From: Acheta domesticus
Lineage: Eukaryota; Arthropoda; Insecta; Orthoptera; Gryllidae
NCBI GenBank assembly: GCA_031308135.1
Contig: JAHLJT010009436.1
Coordinates: 158,329,302-158,393,301 of the forward strand
Reading direction: 5' to 3'
Length of the DNA stretch: 64,000 nt
The notes under the pieces were generated by a model. That model had not been told where the DNA came from and ran no database searches. It was given only the letters and a program-made list of their open reading frames with translations. The translations under genes and the position numbers were made by a program. Shown piece by piece: positions 23,650 through 34,110 of this stretch (position 1 is its first letter; the number at the start of each line of letters is the position of its first letter).

Positions 23650-24220
23650 TTGTCATTTCAGGAAGCCATAGTTAGCTATTTTTCCAAAGTTGCTGTGTAT
23701 ATTAGTGATGAAAATTCATTCTGATTTGCCTCTCTTACTAAGTTTCGATGTGTTGTTATATAATTCAAAGTAAAAGCATCAATGTGTCAAACGTGATGTG
23801 TGTTTAATTTTATGTAACAATCTTTATTACTTTTAATGTCAGTAATTATTAAAGCTGTATAGGAGGCTTTGTTTTTTTTAACACTATGTGTTTGAAATGA
23901 TGTAAAGTTGTTTCTTGTTTCACTAATTTGTGTGGCTTATATGAATGCTTCATATTTTACACACGTTACGTACTTTTTGTGCGAGTATACCATGCAATTA
24001 TATTTCTAAAAAAATCATTCACAGAACATTGCTCGAGAATGAAGCTCGAAAGATGCTCGAAAATGTCTCTCACAAATTGCGCTTAAACTCTATTTCCTTC
24101 TTGGTAATTGTATTTTTAAAGAGAAAATAATTGCCTTCAATATTTGATTTTTATCATTGTGAAATTCTTCCACATACATTGATAAATGCACTGGTTAGTT
24201 AATTAATGAGGTCTTGTTAC
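23650..24220. other. gene-free AT-rich stretch
   Basis: I see nothing here; the frame at 23945-24130 (+) has no recognisable feature. Confidence 0.4.
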
Positions 24221-24224
24221 TAAA

Positions 24225-24470
24225 ATGTTTGCTTTTGGTTTGAAGCTTGTTATCGTTTTATTATGTTTACATTGCACTCCGTATGCATTGCAAATGGACG
24301 GCTTTGAGGCTCTGACCTTGCCTCTGCATATTCTAGACTACGTTAAATCCGCACACTACAATGAGGGAGACGAAAGCAAAGGGGGAGGCGCAAGCTCTTG
24401 TAGTGGCTCATGTAAAATGCATTCGAGAAGGGTAAAAGTACAACATTTTCCCTGTATCTTGAAGTATTAA
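24225..24470 (+). CDS. candidate small secreted peptide ORF (unrecognised)
   Basis: An 81-codon frame opens with a signal-peptide-like N-terminus: hydrophobic core LKLVIVLLCLHC at residues 6-17, then a plausible cleavage region (TPYALQ). It continues into a hydrophilic stretch with GGGASSCSGSCKMHSRR and a dibasic pair. Start context is AAAATGT. ATTAAA, a variant poly(A) signal, overlaps the stop. No family is recognised, no second copy exists in the window, and a chance frame of this length is not rare, so this is a weak candidate. It could also be an exon read-through. Confidence 0.15.
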   Translation: MFAFGLKLVIVLLCLHCTPYALQMDGFEALTLPLHILDYVKSAHYNEGDESKGGGASSCSGSCKMHSRRVKVQHFPCILKY

Positions 24471-24474
24471 ACTG

Positions 24475-25329
24475 CATTTACTTATGAAACAAGTTTATTA
24501 AATCCTTAAACGGAGATATCTCCGTTAACACATAGCATTCAGTTTCAACAATCATTTGTCCAAACAAAATAACACGTATGTTTCATTGAATGAAACTGCC
24601 TTATTATACGTAACACTTTATAATGAACTGATATTGATAATCTGCTTGTTACATTTTCATTATTGCCACTGATTGTGAATAAGAAAGTACTTCATTGTTT
24701 ATAAGAATAACTTTTTCGCAATCAAATCAATACTATTACTATTATTGTACTACGTTCTTCCATGGACATCTCTTTTGTGACACTATAAAAAAATTAATCC
24801 AAACATCTTTGTATTGAAAACACCAACGTTTGTAGCTTAAAAAGCAATTTGAGCTTTCAACTAGATCAAATTTTGATATTTTTTCTTTAAATGAAAATTA
24901 AAGAGCCCCATATGTGTTGTTACTAGCTTCTTATTAACCGGTTTTATAGTAGTCACTAAATTTTAATTAAATCGTAAAATTAATGGAATGAACGCTTTTC
25001 TGCCGTCATTTGTTCATTACACCATTTTCAAGACCAAATGCAATACAATACATTACAATACAGGGATATCCTTGCACATTGACGAAGCAAAGATAGTCAC
25101 GTATAGTGTGTTCTTAACAACCGCTTTAAACAACTTTTCGCATTTACCGATTGATGTCGTTTTCATGTGATCCATGGAAAGGATAGCAAAAGGGCAGCAG
25201 ATAAATGCTACACTACATTGCAACTTCTAATTAAATATTTCTGTTTTCAAAAGCATCCATTATCTCTTTCGTGACTTCCAAAAGTGATGAGTTTGAAGGA
25301 CACTCATATTTAAAAAACTTCAACTATCA
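24475..25329. other. gene-free AT-rich stretch
   Basis: I see nothing beyond AT-rich sequence. The frame at 24988-25170 (+) has no recognisable feature. Confidence 0.4.
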
Positions 25330-25990
25330 TAATTTCTTGTTAAAGGTCTCTGTTATTTTGTAAGAAAAATCTTCCTTCTTTTCAAAAAGATGTTCAAATT
25401 GACAAAATTTGCTCATTGTAAAAACAATATTTCATTTTCATTTATGTTCCCAATAATAACAATTCAAATACATCAGCTGGATTGTCGAAAATTTCTTCTC
25501 GCTGGATTTCGAAAAATCAAGTTTTTCAACGAACATGAGACTTACACCATTGTTTTAAACGTCCTACACACTACGTAACAACAAAATTTAATGAAAAGTG
25601 ATGAAGCTTTTTTAATTTTGAAAATGTCACAAGAGCTTCATGTAAAGTACCCCCCAAATTAAAATATCGATTTCAAATTCAAGGGACCGCGACATCAGTC
25701 AGAACGATTGGGGAATATCAATTTTGAAGAAAATTGGCTGCACGTTTTAGCCGCTAGCGGTATTCACAGACGGACGGACAGGGAGACAGTCGTTTTGCCG
25801 TCATTCGATTTTTCGGTATCAAGTACCCGCAAAACATGGATTCCGTTTACACCATATGTTAGAGTTTTTTTTGTTGCTAAATTTAGCAACTTGATTTCTC
25901 CACTTTTTCGTTCGCCCTGTAGGAAGTGTCTTTCTTCCGCAAATTCCCCGTTTTTTCGCGCAGCATTACATAACTTCCTCTCCATTCCGC
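25330..25990 (-). repeat. repeat family E1, copy b
   Basis: On the minus strand it starts with GGAAGTTATGTAATGCTGCG.CGAAAAAACGG (complement of about 25975-25945). It continues with GTGGTGTA-like and TGATACCGAAAAA blocks, a short degenerate CGTC repeat (TGTCCGTCCGTCTGTG, complement of 25763-25785), CGCTAGCGGCTAAA and GGGGGTACTTTACATGAAGC. These follow the order of the E1 copies at 43030-43290 and 44050-44410. The inner boundary near 25330 is uncertain. The frames at 25708-25998 (+) and 25764-25985 (-) are repeat DNA. Confidence 0.75.
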
Positions 25991-26090
25991 AGCGATAAAG
26001 TGAAACGTGTGTATGGTATATGTTAATTGCTTGTTTAAAAATACAAAAAATGTATAAATGAAATATGTAAAAATAATGACTAATCTGAAG

Positions 26091-26322
26091 CCAACAATTC
26101 TGTGGTCACGGGGTAAAAGTTCTTAAGTCAATTTTTGACAAAATTTGGTTAAATACTGAAACTACAAGTTAAGTATCTTTATTCTATTTTAGTAAAAGGA
26201 CCGAATTTAAATGTTGCCTCCTTAACGACAAAAAAGCGTTGGCTCAATAATATTTAACCCTTGTTTTCTCCAAACTAAGATTTTTGACTTAAGAACTTTT
26301 ACGCCGTGACCACAAAATTGGT
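26091..26322. mobile_element. short MITE with 33-bp inverted repeats
   Basis: The left end contains TGTGGTCACGGGGTAAAAG then TTCTTAAGTCA; the right end reads inward as TGTGGTCACGGCGTAAAAG then TTCTTAAGTCA, one mismatch over about 30 bases. Outside lie CCAACAATTC and, inward from the right, CCAATTT, so the element probably starts at CCAA. The centre is AT-rich and non-coding. The high identity of the arms suggests a fairly recent element. I cannot assign the superfamily. Confidence 0.75.
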
Positions 26323-26334
26323 GATTTGATGCAA

Positions 26335-26575
26335 GGTTGCCGTTTCGGGGTCCGTGTGCTCGTGTGTGCCAGCGGTGGCCTGTGCGTCGCGTCGCTGGGA
26401 GCCTTTCCGCTTTAATCGCTTGTTAGGCGCGCGGCGCAGGGCTCATTACGGAGGCGGCCGGCCCCCACTCGCCGCCCTGCTGTAGCCCCCCCCCCCCGCG
26501 CGCAGAAGCAGCTCTCGCGGCCCTCACTGCAATTACCCCGCCGCGCCGCCGCCGCCTCGATTTTTTTAGAGCCGC
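26335..26575. other. CpG-rich patch
   Basis: Contains GGCGCGCGGCGCAGGGC-type DNA, a C11 run near 26487-26497 and a GCCGCGCCGCCGCCGCC stretch. The frame at 26423-26644 (-) is composition-driven. Confidence 0.5.
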
Positions 26576-27295
26576 TCCTTCGCTTTTGGAAGGTCTCTGT
26601 ACGCTCTTCTGTTTAACTACGGCTTCATCTGCCTCAACTTGCACTGATAGCGTTTAACGTCTTTTCTCAGTATTTGATTTCAAGGGATCTTGTTCACGTG
26701 TGTTTGTCATTTTACAACGTCACATGTTCACTGATTCCTTCACATACCTTGAGTTATGTATGTATGTTCAGTCTGCCATGTAGTGGAGCCCAATTTTTAA
26801 GCAAAACTTTACCAATTCTGTTGCAATATTTGTCACCGCACTCATGATTAACCAACACGACAATTCGTTCTGGACTCTCCCCTATCCTTTTGAACATTTC
26901 GTCTATTTCTTCCGTCTCTTCTTTACAACATATATGTACTTTTGTGCGCTTTTACTGTGCATCAGGTCTCTAATATATTGTTTACGTATTGTTACTTGTC
27001 TCTTCCGTCTGTCCTTGTGAGACCTCAATGTCACTCCTGTCTCATATTTTCTTCGGGCACTAGTCCTGATATGTCGGTGCACACTGTCCTTATCGGTGTA
27101 AAGAACCATCATTCCCTCACCAATTTTCAACATACTACTCGGTCTTCTTGTCGTTGGTCAGATGCAATCCCTTACCGAAATATCGGTTACGCCTTTTTCC
27201 ACTCCTTCGTCTTCCCGTCTGCTACATTCGTTCTTTACTCCTTCTCTTTTGAGCCCCTCCTGCGCCCACCGCCTTCGCCCACAGTGCGGCCTCGT
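26576..27295. other. gene-free stretch, pyrimidine-rich on the + strand
   Basis: T/C-rich DNA leading into the tandem repeat at 27296. The frames at 26942-27364 (+) and 26903-27133 (-) overlap on opposite strands and show no domain. Confidence 0.4.
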
Positions 27296-27620
27296 CACGG
27301 ACGGTGTCCCCATCACCTTCTTTCACCTCTCCTTACTCACCATTCTCTACCATCCCCCTTTTGAATTCTCTCCACTTAGATGTGTCCCCATCCCCTCCTT
27401 TCATCTCTCCTTACTCACCATTCTCTACCATCCCCCTTTTGAATTCTCTCCACTTAGATGTGTCCCATCCCCTCCTTTCATCTCTCCTTACTCACCATTC
27501 TCTACCATCCCCCTTTTGAATTCTCTCCACTTAGATGTGTCCCCATCCCCTCCTTTCATCTCTCCTTACTCACCATTCTCTACCATTCCCCTTTTGAATT
27601 CTCTCCACTTTGATACACCC
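27296..27620. repeat. minisatellite, about 78 bp x 4
   Basis: Four copies of a C/T-rich unit start at the shared word CCTTACTCACCATTCTC at 27331, 27409, 27486 and 27564 (periods 78, 77 and 78), each followed by CCCCCTTTTGAATTCTCTCC (one copy ATTCCCC) and CACTTAGATGTG. 78 is divisible by 3, so an open frame persists (27162-27836) and gives a repetitive S/P-rich protein. The 77-bp spacing breaks frame, which argues against coding selection. Confidence 0.95.
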
Positions 27621-27965
27621 ACTGGAACCATCCCCCTTCGCACAGCCTTCCTTTCTCACCTCCTTTCACTCTCACTTCTTTCCCAGCCCCTCTTCTACCA
27701 TCCCCAGCAGGTGACATTCCCTCCCCGTGATGTCTCCCCCACTTCCCCCGGCTGGCCTTTTCCGTCTCCTGCCCCGCCCCCCGCCCTCCGGGAAGGGAGA
27801 GCAAGAGTGCGCGCCGCGATGAGGGATCTGCAATGAGGCGGCCGGGATAAAGGGCGCTTATAGGGATTGCAAGGGCGCGGGAGGCCCTGGCTGCACTCCC
27901 CCGCCCCCGCCCCCGCCCCCGCTCCCGCCCCCGCCCCTCGCCTCCACCACCGCTTCCAAGCGCTC
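27621..27965. other. C-rich to CpG-rich patch
   Basis: C/T-rich DNA that ends in a (CCCCCG)n-like run at 27898-27940. The frame at 27580-27804 (-) is composition-driven. Confidence 0.5.
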
Positions 27966-29435
27966 AGATAAGAAATGAAATGTTATTACGCTGCGGGATT
28001 ATTGCGCTGGTGGAACTCTAGCGCCAGCAAACATAGAAACAGACTGCACGGGAATCGGTCACTCACGCAGAACGGCACATGAACAAGCAACTTACGTGTT
28101 TCACATTTTGTTGAGTGTACTTTGCACTTTTCCTCTAATTCTTATTAGTTTGTTGCTCTGCCACGGTTTTAGTTCAAATGCTGATTGACTGAAAAACAAA
28201 TATCATTCATAGATGAGAATCTCAATGGTAGCTTGACTCTTTGAAAATATATTTGTACACACAAGCCGTGTAATCGAAAGAGTCATTTAATTAATATATT
28301 ACAAATATTATTTTTAGGTATTTTCGAGAAAATTAAAGAAAAAACATTTAAACATTTCAAAATAAATTTGACTTTTCTCTCGTCTTCATTATGAGTAAAA
28401 ATATGAATTAAAAAATAAAAGTAAGTTGACTAGTTTTAGTAATAGAAACGTCTTTACAAAATGTGGCGATAAATATCAAGGAGTTCATGAAGGTGCCTAA
28501 GATGAAGCCAGAAATTAAATGTAACGTGCTAATTTAAAATAGAAGCTCGTGATAATCCATTTGAACATCCCAAATTACTCTTGTAGACGACGAAAGTTGA
28601 TCTGCACGGCAGGTAAATGGAAGATTTCTTCTCTATGTAGGGCGTAGGCGGCCACGAAACTGAAGCGAAGTACACAGAAGCTCAGGGAATAAAACGGAAG
28701 AGAAATTATTAGAGAGGAATTAATGGGAACGAACTCATAAAGTCCAGCGTAATGCTCGCGACGAGAAGGGTGTGCACGGAGCACTTCGGATCTGCGGTCT
28801 TTAATGAAAGTCCGAATCGACGCTTAAGCAGCGCAAGTGCAATTAAAGAGCCTCAGCTTGCGCGACACCAGCAGCCTAGGCATTTTCAATGAAATCGGGA
28901 CACTGACCTTGTTAAAGCTGTTGATTTTAACCATGTAGCCCTGAAGTAGAAAATGTGTCCGCATGTCACCAAAGAGCCCTTTTACTTTGGTTTTCATCGT
29001 TCAAGTAAAATTAAGCACACATTTTTTGTAGACATAATTTCTCTTGTATTACAACAAATATTTAATATCACTAACTTTTAATGGCTGAGAACTCACTGAG
29101 CCACACAGAACGCATATTTTTTTCTAAAAACATCAGAGTGCCATTGATATTAGGACAGTATTCAATGGACAATTTTTTACTTAATATATTTCGTATTTAA
29201 TCTGAGAAATTCGCAAATACATGCAGAAAACAAAACCTCGAATAGTGCCCATGTGACAAATGCACTTATAACTCTGCATTTGAGTTCTTTACGAAGTCTT
29301 TTGTTCCTTAAATGGTTTCAAGGACAATTAGGCTTTTTTGTAACCATGTTAAAGGGTAATCAGTTTTTGTGGGTGTAATGAAATTTTCGTATTGGAAATA
29401 TGATAATTTGATGTAGTAATTCAGCGTCTCCTACT
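27966..29435. other. gene-free AT-rich stretch
   Basis: The frame at 28575-28784 (-) has no recognisable domain. I see no repeat family. Confidence 0.4.
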
Positions 29436-29439
29436 ATTA

Positions 29440-29545
29440 CATACATTTTTATTTTCTGCATTAATAATTGATGAAAATTGAATACCACATCCATTTTTAT
29501 TTCCTGCATTAATCCTTGAAGCAAATTGAATATCACTGATACAAA
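29440..29545. repeat. two-copy tandem duplication, about 53 bp
   Basis: CATTTTTATTTTCTGCATTA..ATTGATGAAAATTGAATACCA is repeated as CATTTTTATTTCCTGCATTA..CTTGAAGCAAATTGAATATCA, about 85 percent alike by eye. A simple local duplication. Confidence 0.75.
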
Positions 29546-29549
29546 TCAT

Positions 29550-31810
29550 CCCCCTCATTCTCACATCTCGCAGGAGATAGTGGAAATTATATTTAAAGTG
29601 GAATCCAATATCTGTTTCTATACTGCTCCCACCAAAACCATCCCCTCCCCGCCGCCCCTGCCCCCATTAAATGATTCGCATAAGACTAGAGCCGGGCAAA
29701 ACGCATTATATTATCGATCGTTCTCGCCGGCTTTGCATTCTCAGTCTCGGAGCCTCGAAGGTCGGCCGCGCGCTCCTTATCTGCCTGTTGAAAACTACAC
29801 GTAGGTCACACTCGAGAATCGAAACTATCGGAACAGCTCCATTCTCGGCTGTTCTCATCAGTATCGGTCGGTATCCGCAGTCTCGGCAGAAGCGGCCGCC
29901 GCCGGGCGCTCGGCGCAGGCTCGGCGTCTCGGCAGCTCGACGCAACTGCGGGATTTAAGGTCGTCACTTATTGTGTTGGCAGAACTGTTTAATTTAATTG
30001 TCATTGATTCGCAATTATATACAATTTCAATTTATCTATTAATTGGTTGAAAAGTAGCAATCACACGATTAATTGCAAATAACTTTAGAGAGAAAATAAT
30101 ACAATTTTTGAAATAATTAAAAGCAAAAAAAAAAGACCAAAAAGTAATTTAAAATCAACTTTTTACCAATATCAATAAAACAGAATAAAAATAAAAACCA
30201 AAAATAATTTTTCATCAATTGTTTTTGCATTGTGAATTTTTACACAATATTGAAGTAAAGGTTATTAATTGGAATCTCTAATAACGTAAATGAACCTGCA
30301 GTTTATTTTCAAGTAAGCAAAGAAAGTAATGATAAAAGTTTACATTCCAGAATTATATATGAAAGTACAAAAAATATTTGTTAAGGGAAAAATAATTCAT
30401 TTTATACCTATTGTTATGTCATTTACGTTTCTTACACATTCGAATGTAAGGCATATTTATTAAAACAAATAACATTTTATATTAATTTCATCATTACGTA
30501 ATAAAAACGCGTATGCGAATCAAAATTGAAATGGGCACTGTTTCTTCCCTGCGTGAAAACGTCCTTTTGTCACTGGGCACAATTTATTGTCTAACAGTTG
30601 ATGTAAGCCGCCATGGCCTCTGAATTGGATGAAACAATTGGAGGCCAAACAACGGTGCCCACTGCAAATCAGCCTATTCAAATCCTTGCCCTATCGCCAC
30701 ACACGGATAGAGTTTTCAGAAATTCGATGTACTTAAATAATTATAATACACTACATTTATACACCACATAAAATGAGGGAAAATTAATAAACTTATAAAA
30801 TTTTTGTGCCATAGAAAAAACGCTTTAACTTATTATAAGCCTAGAAATGATAAAAATAAATGTTTAATTGACTTTAATTCTATCACTCGCATACGAAAGA
30901 GATCTAATGCATAATTCTTTCAATTAACAGAATCTTACTTCCATTTCCTTTACCTTCCTGGAAGAACATGTAGGACGGAAGACGGGGTAATCGACTTGCC
31001 CCCTGAGACGCCAGTGATGTTTGCAATGCGAATCTCACGCCAGCGTTCCCCCCCCCCATGACTCATAGGTGACTTCTTTCTTTGTGTAAAGAATTAAGAG
31101 GAAAGCGAGCTTTTGGTAACTAAAGATACAGAATGTCAAATTCAAAAACAAATGACATTCTCGTTCTAGATCTAGATAAAAAATAGAGGTGGGATGTCAA
31201 ACGGCTGGAATTGGTGAAATGGAAATGATTTAAACGTACATTTTTAACCAAACTAGAAAAAAATAGAAATAAATTTCAAGAAAAAATCTTAGAACGTTAA
31301 AATGTCTTAAAATATATTTACGTAAAATGGCGGAATAAACATCCCTTATAATATTTATATTTTCATTATTTTTATTATATACAAGTTAAAAGCCGAAGGC
31401 TATCTACAAAAATTACAGGTGCCGCTAGATTGCTTGTGCATTGGTCAACGCACAAATCTCGCAAATCGCAAAAATATTTTGCCTTAGGTAAGGACATACC
31501 GCCAGACTGCCTCGAGTTTGAGCTGTACTAAACGGTGGCGAGAGCTCCGGTGACGCCTCCAGCATTTATTCGACGCGGTCGGCGCACACCGATAACAGGC
31601 CAAATTTCGGTATCGTTCCTTCTCGATAATGGTAGTTCCGGAACAGGCATTCTCGGACACAGTAGTATCGGCGTGCTTGGTGTCGCCGCCGAGAACAAAC
31701 GGAACTGAGGGCGTTTTTGTCCGGCTGTACAGGACTCTACACACATGGTAACTTTCAAACGATGCCATTCAGATCATCGCAAAGTATCCTTCCCTCAGCA
31801 GGCGTACGCA
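29550..31810. other. gene-free stretch with two CpG-rich patches
   Basis: AT-rich DNA with TCTCGG/CTCGGC-rich patches at 29700-29955 and 31500-31720. The left patch begins TAGAGCCGGGCAAAACG, which resembles hAT termini, but no matching right end was found. Open frames in these patches occur on both strands and encode no recognisable domain. A C9 run lies at 31051. Confidence 0.4.
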
Positions 31811-31814
31811 CCCT

Positions 31815-32135
31815 CCCCTTCCCCCTCCACATTCCAGCGCGCCCACGCCCGCGCCCACGCCAACGCCCACGCCCGCGCCCCTCCCCTCCCCGCCTCGCCC
31901 CGCCAGCAGCGCGCTCGCCCCCAGCGCGGCGCGCGCCGCTTTAAGTGGATTTGTAGCTTCGACAGCGGAGCGTCCTATAGTTCACGTTCCCACCGCGCCA
32001 TCGATTGTGCGTTATTATTAGCCTGAAACAATGAGGGCGAGCGGCCGCCCCGGGGGGCGGGGCCCGAGGGGGCGGGGCCCTAGGGGGCGGGGTTCGGGGG
32101 GCGACGCCGCGGCGATTGTGGCGGGGAGCGACCAG
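31815..32135. promoter_or_regulatory. CpG island with tandem GC boxes
   Basis: A (GCCCACGCCC)-like run at 31840-31895 is followed by three near-identical GGGGGCGGGG boxes spaced about 16 bases at 32055-32095, each a consensus Sp/KLF-type GC box. It lies about 9.2 kb upstream of the signal-peptide exon at 41332 and on the same strand could hold a distant first exon. No TATA box, initiator or donor is convincing. It may equally be another simple GC-rich tract. Confidence 0.3.
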
Positions 32136-32362
32136 CGGGCGCTCGTCCGAGCCCTCATGTGGCACTCCCACCATTTATGTTTACTCACTGCCGCGTCCCC
32201 CTGCCGCCCACCCGAACAGCGCTCCCCCTGTTTCTGACGGTGCTTGGTGCACTGCGCCCCTAGCCTGCAGCAGATTGTTTCCGAGATGATGCTTTTAAAA
32301 TTGGTTTCCCGAGCAAGAACTCTTTCATGTGGATTCCCTCTTCCATCCATATTCACTAGAAA

Positions 32363-32835
32363 GAACCACCGTAGGTGGCTCAAGGCATATTGATGTCTCT
32401 GAGCGGGAGGCCCTTCGGTTCGCGTCCCGAATGGTCACATTTTCCTTACTAGCGACACAACTAAGTCGAATTCAGACGCTTTCTGGAGGAGAATTCCAAC
32501 TGTCGGCTGCTCCGGTCGGTATTCCGGTTTCTCCGCTCGGCTCCGGATTCTCCGACCATCAACAGGCAAATGCCGGAGCATTACCAAACAGACATGCCAT
32601 GTTTTTCTTCCTCTTCCTTGTCCTAATCTCACCTCTTACTTACAGATACTTACACTTACACTACCACATGCCGGAAGACCAGTTAGAGCTTGTCCCGGGA
32701 GGAGCGCTGCCCCGCTTGTGGGAAATACGTGTTTGCGGGATCCCCCCCCCCCGGCCGACGTGTAGGTCGGCGCCGGATCTCTCCATTCATCGGAGGAAGA
32801 TCACCGGCACCTCCCGCTACAAAAAAACATGCACT
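32363..32835 (+). mobile_element. tRNA-derived SINE-A, copy 1
   Basis: The head carries A box TGGCTCAAGGC (32376-32386) and B box GGTTCGCGTCC (32417-32427), with normal tRNA spacing. The body has GGAGGAGAATTCCAACTG, GTCGGCTGCTCCGGTCGG, a middle with TTACTTACAGATACTTACAC, GAAGACCAGTTAGAGCTTG, GCTTGTGGGAAATACGTG and GACGTGTAGGTCGGCGCCG blocks, ending with a short A-run. The same blocks in the same order occur at 55196-55600. The long open frame 32329-32919 runs through it and is not a gene. Confidence 0.85.
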
Positions 32836-33225
32836 CGACGTATGATAACTCGATGTAATGAGTATGAATTCACTCCTGTGAAGTTTACGATACTCGCTCG
32901 TTCCTCGCTCGAATCGTAATATCACACTCTAGTATTAATACCCAGCATTACATCATCGTTTATTATATTGGTTTAAACTCAAGTGCGAGTTTGTGTATTG
33001 AACTTATCTGTGACACACATTTCATGTTGCATTATGTTGGCTGTCTGAAATCACCCTTAAAATATAAGACGGAGCAGGTGGCATTGAACTCCCTGATCGA
33101 GTGTTTCGCGCTGTGGCAGGGGCGGGGGGCATCCGCTAGGCCTTCCCTTCCAGTGGGGCAACCCGTCGGGCGGCCTTCGACGTGGACCCCGCGGCGCTCC
33201 CCAGCGGCCAGATCGATAGCGCGTA
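32836..33225. other. gene-free stretch
   Basis: AT-rich then GC-rich DNA leading into the minisatellite. I see nothing else. Confidence 0.4.
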
Positions 33226-34110
33226 CCACCCCCGCGCCGCCCTTCCCCGCGCCGCCCTTCCCGCGCCGCCCTTCCCCGCGCCGCCCTTCCCGCGCCGCCC
33301 TTCCCCGCGCCGCCCTTCCCCGCGCCGCCCTTCCCCGCGCCGCCCTTCCCCGTTCCCCGCGCCGCCCATCCCCGCGCCGCCCTTCCCCGCGCCGCCCTTC
33401 CCCGCGCCGCCCTTCCCCGCGCCGCCCTTCCCCCGCGCCGCCCTTCCCCCGCGCCGCCCTTCCCCGCGCCGCCCATCCCCGCGCCGCCCTTCCCCGCGCC
33501 GCCCTTCCCCGCGCCGTCCTTCCCCGCGCCGCCCTTCCCCGCGCCGCCCTTCCCCGCGCCGCCCTTCCCCGCGCCGCCCTTCCCCGCGCCGCCCTTCCGC
33601 GCACCGCCCTTCCCCGCGCCGCCCTTCCCCGCACCGCCCTTCCCCGCGCCGCCCTTCCCCGCGCCGCCCTTCCCCGCGCCGCCCTCCCCCGCCCCGCCCT
33701 TCCCCGCGCCGCCCTTCCCCGCACCGCCCTCCCCCGCGCCGCCCTCCCCCGCGCCGCCCTCCTCCGCGCCGCCCTCCCCCGCGCCGCCCTCCCCCGCGCC
33801 GCTCTCACCCTCGCCGCTCTCACTCTCGCCGCTCTCACCCGCGCCGCTCTCACCCTCGCCGCTCTCACCCGCGCCGCCCTCCCCCGCGCCGCCCTCCCCA
33901 GCGCCGCTCTCCCCAGCGCCGCTCTCACCCTCGCCGCTCTCACCCTCGCCGCTCTCACCCTCGCCGCTCTCACCCTCGCCGCCCTCTCCCGCGCCGCCCT
34001 CCCCGCGCCGCCCTCCCCGCGCTGCCTTCCCCAGCGCCACCTTCCCCAGCGCCACCTTCCCCAGCGCCGCCCTCCCCGGCGCCGCCTTCCCCAGGCGCCG
34101 CCCTCCCCCG
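33226..34110. repeat. GC-rich 15-bp minisatellite
   Basis: Roughly 60 copies of a unit of the type CGCCGCCCTTCCCCG, with variants CTTCC to CTCCC to CTCTCACCCTCGC towards the right, forming blocks of similar units. Some units are 10-16 bp, so the array is not frame-constant. Because 15 is divisible by 3, pentapeptide-repeat frames run 487 codons on + and 515 on - across the same DNA. These are artefacts. Confidence 0.95.

Noticed and set aside
29685..29955. hAT left end TAGAGCCGGGC
   Set aside because: No matching right end or 8-bp duplication was found within several kilobases.
32329..32919. 196-codon open frame
   Set aside because: It runs through SINE-A copy 1, whose tRNA head and body are shared with other copies.
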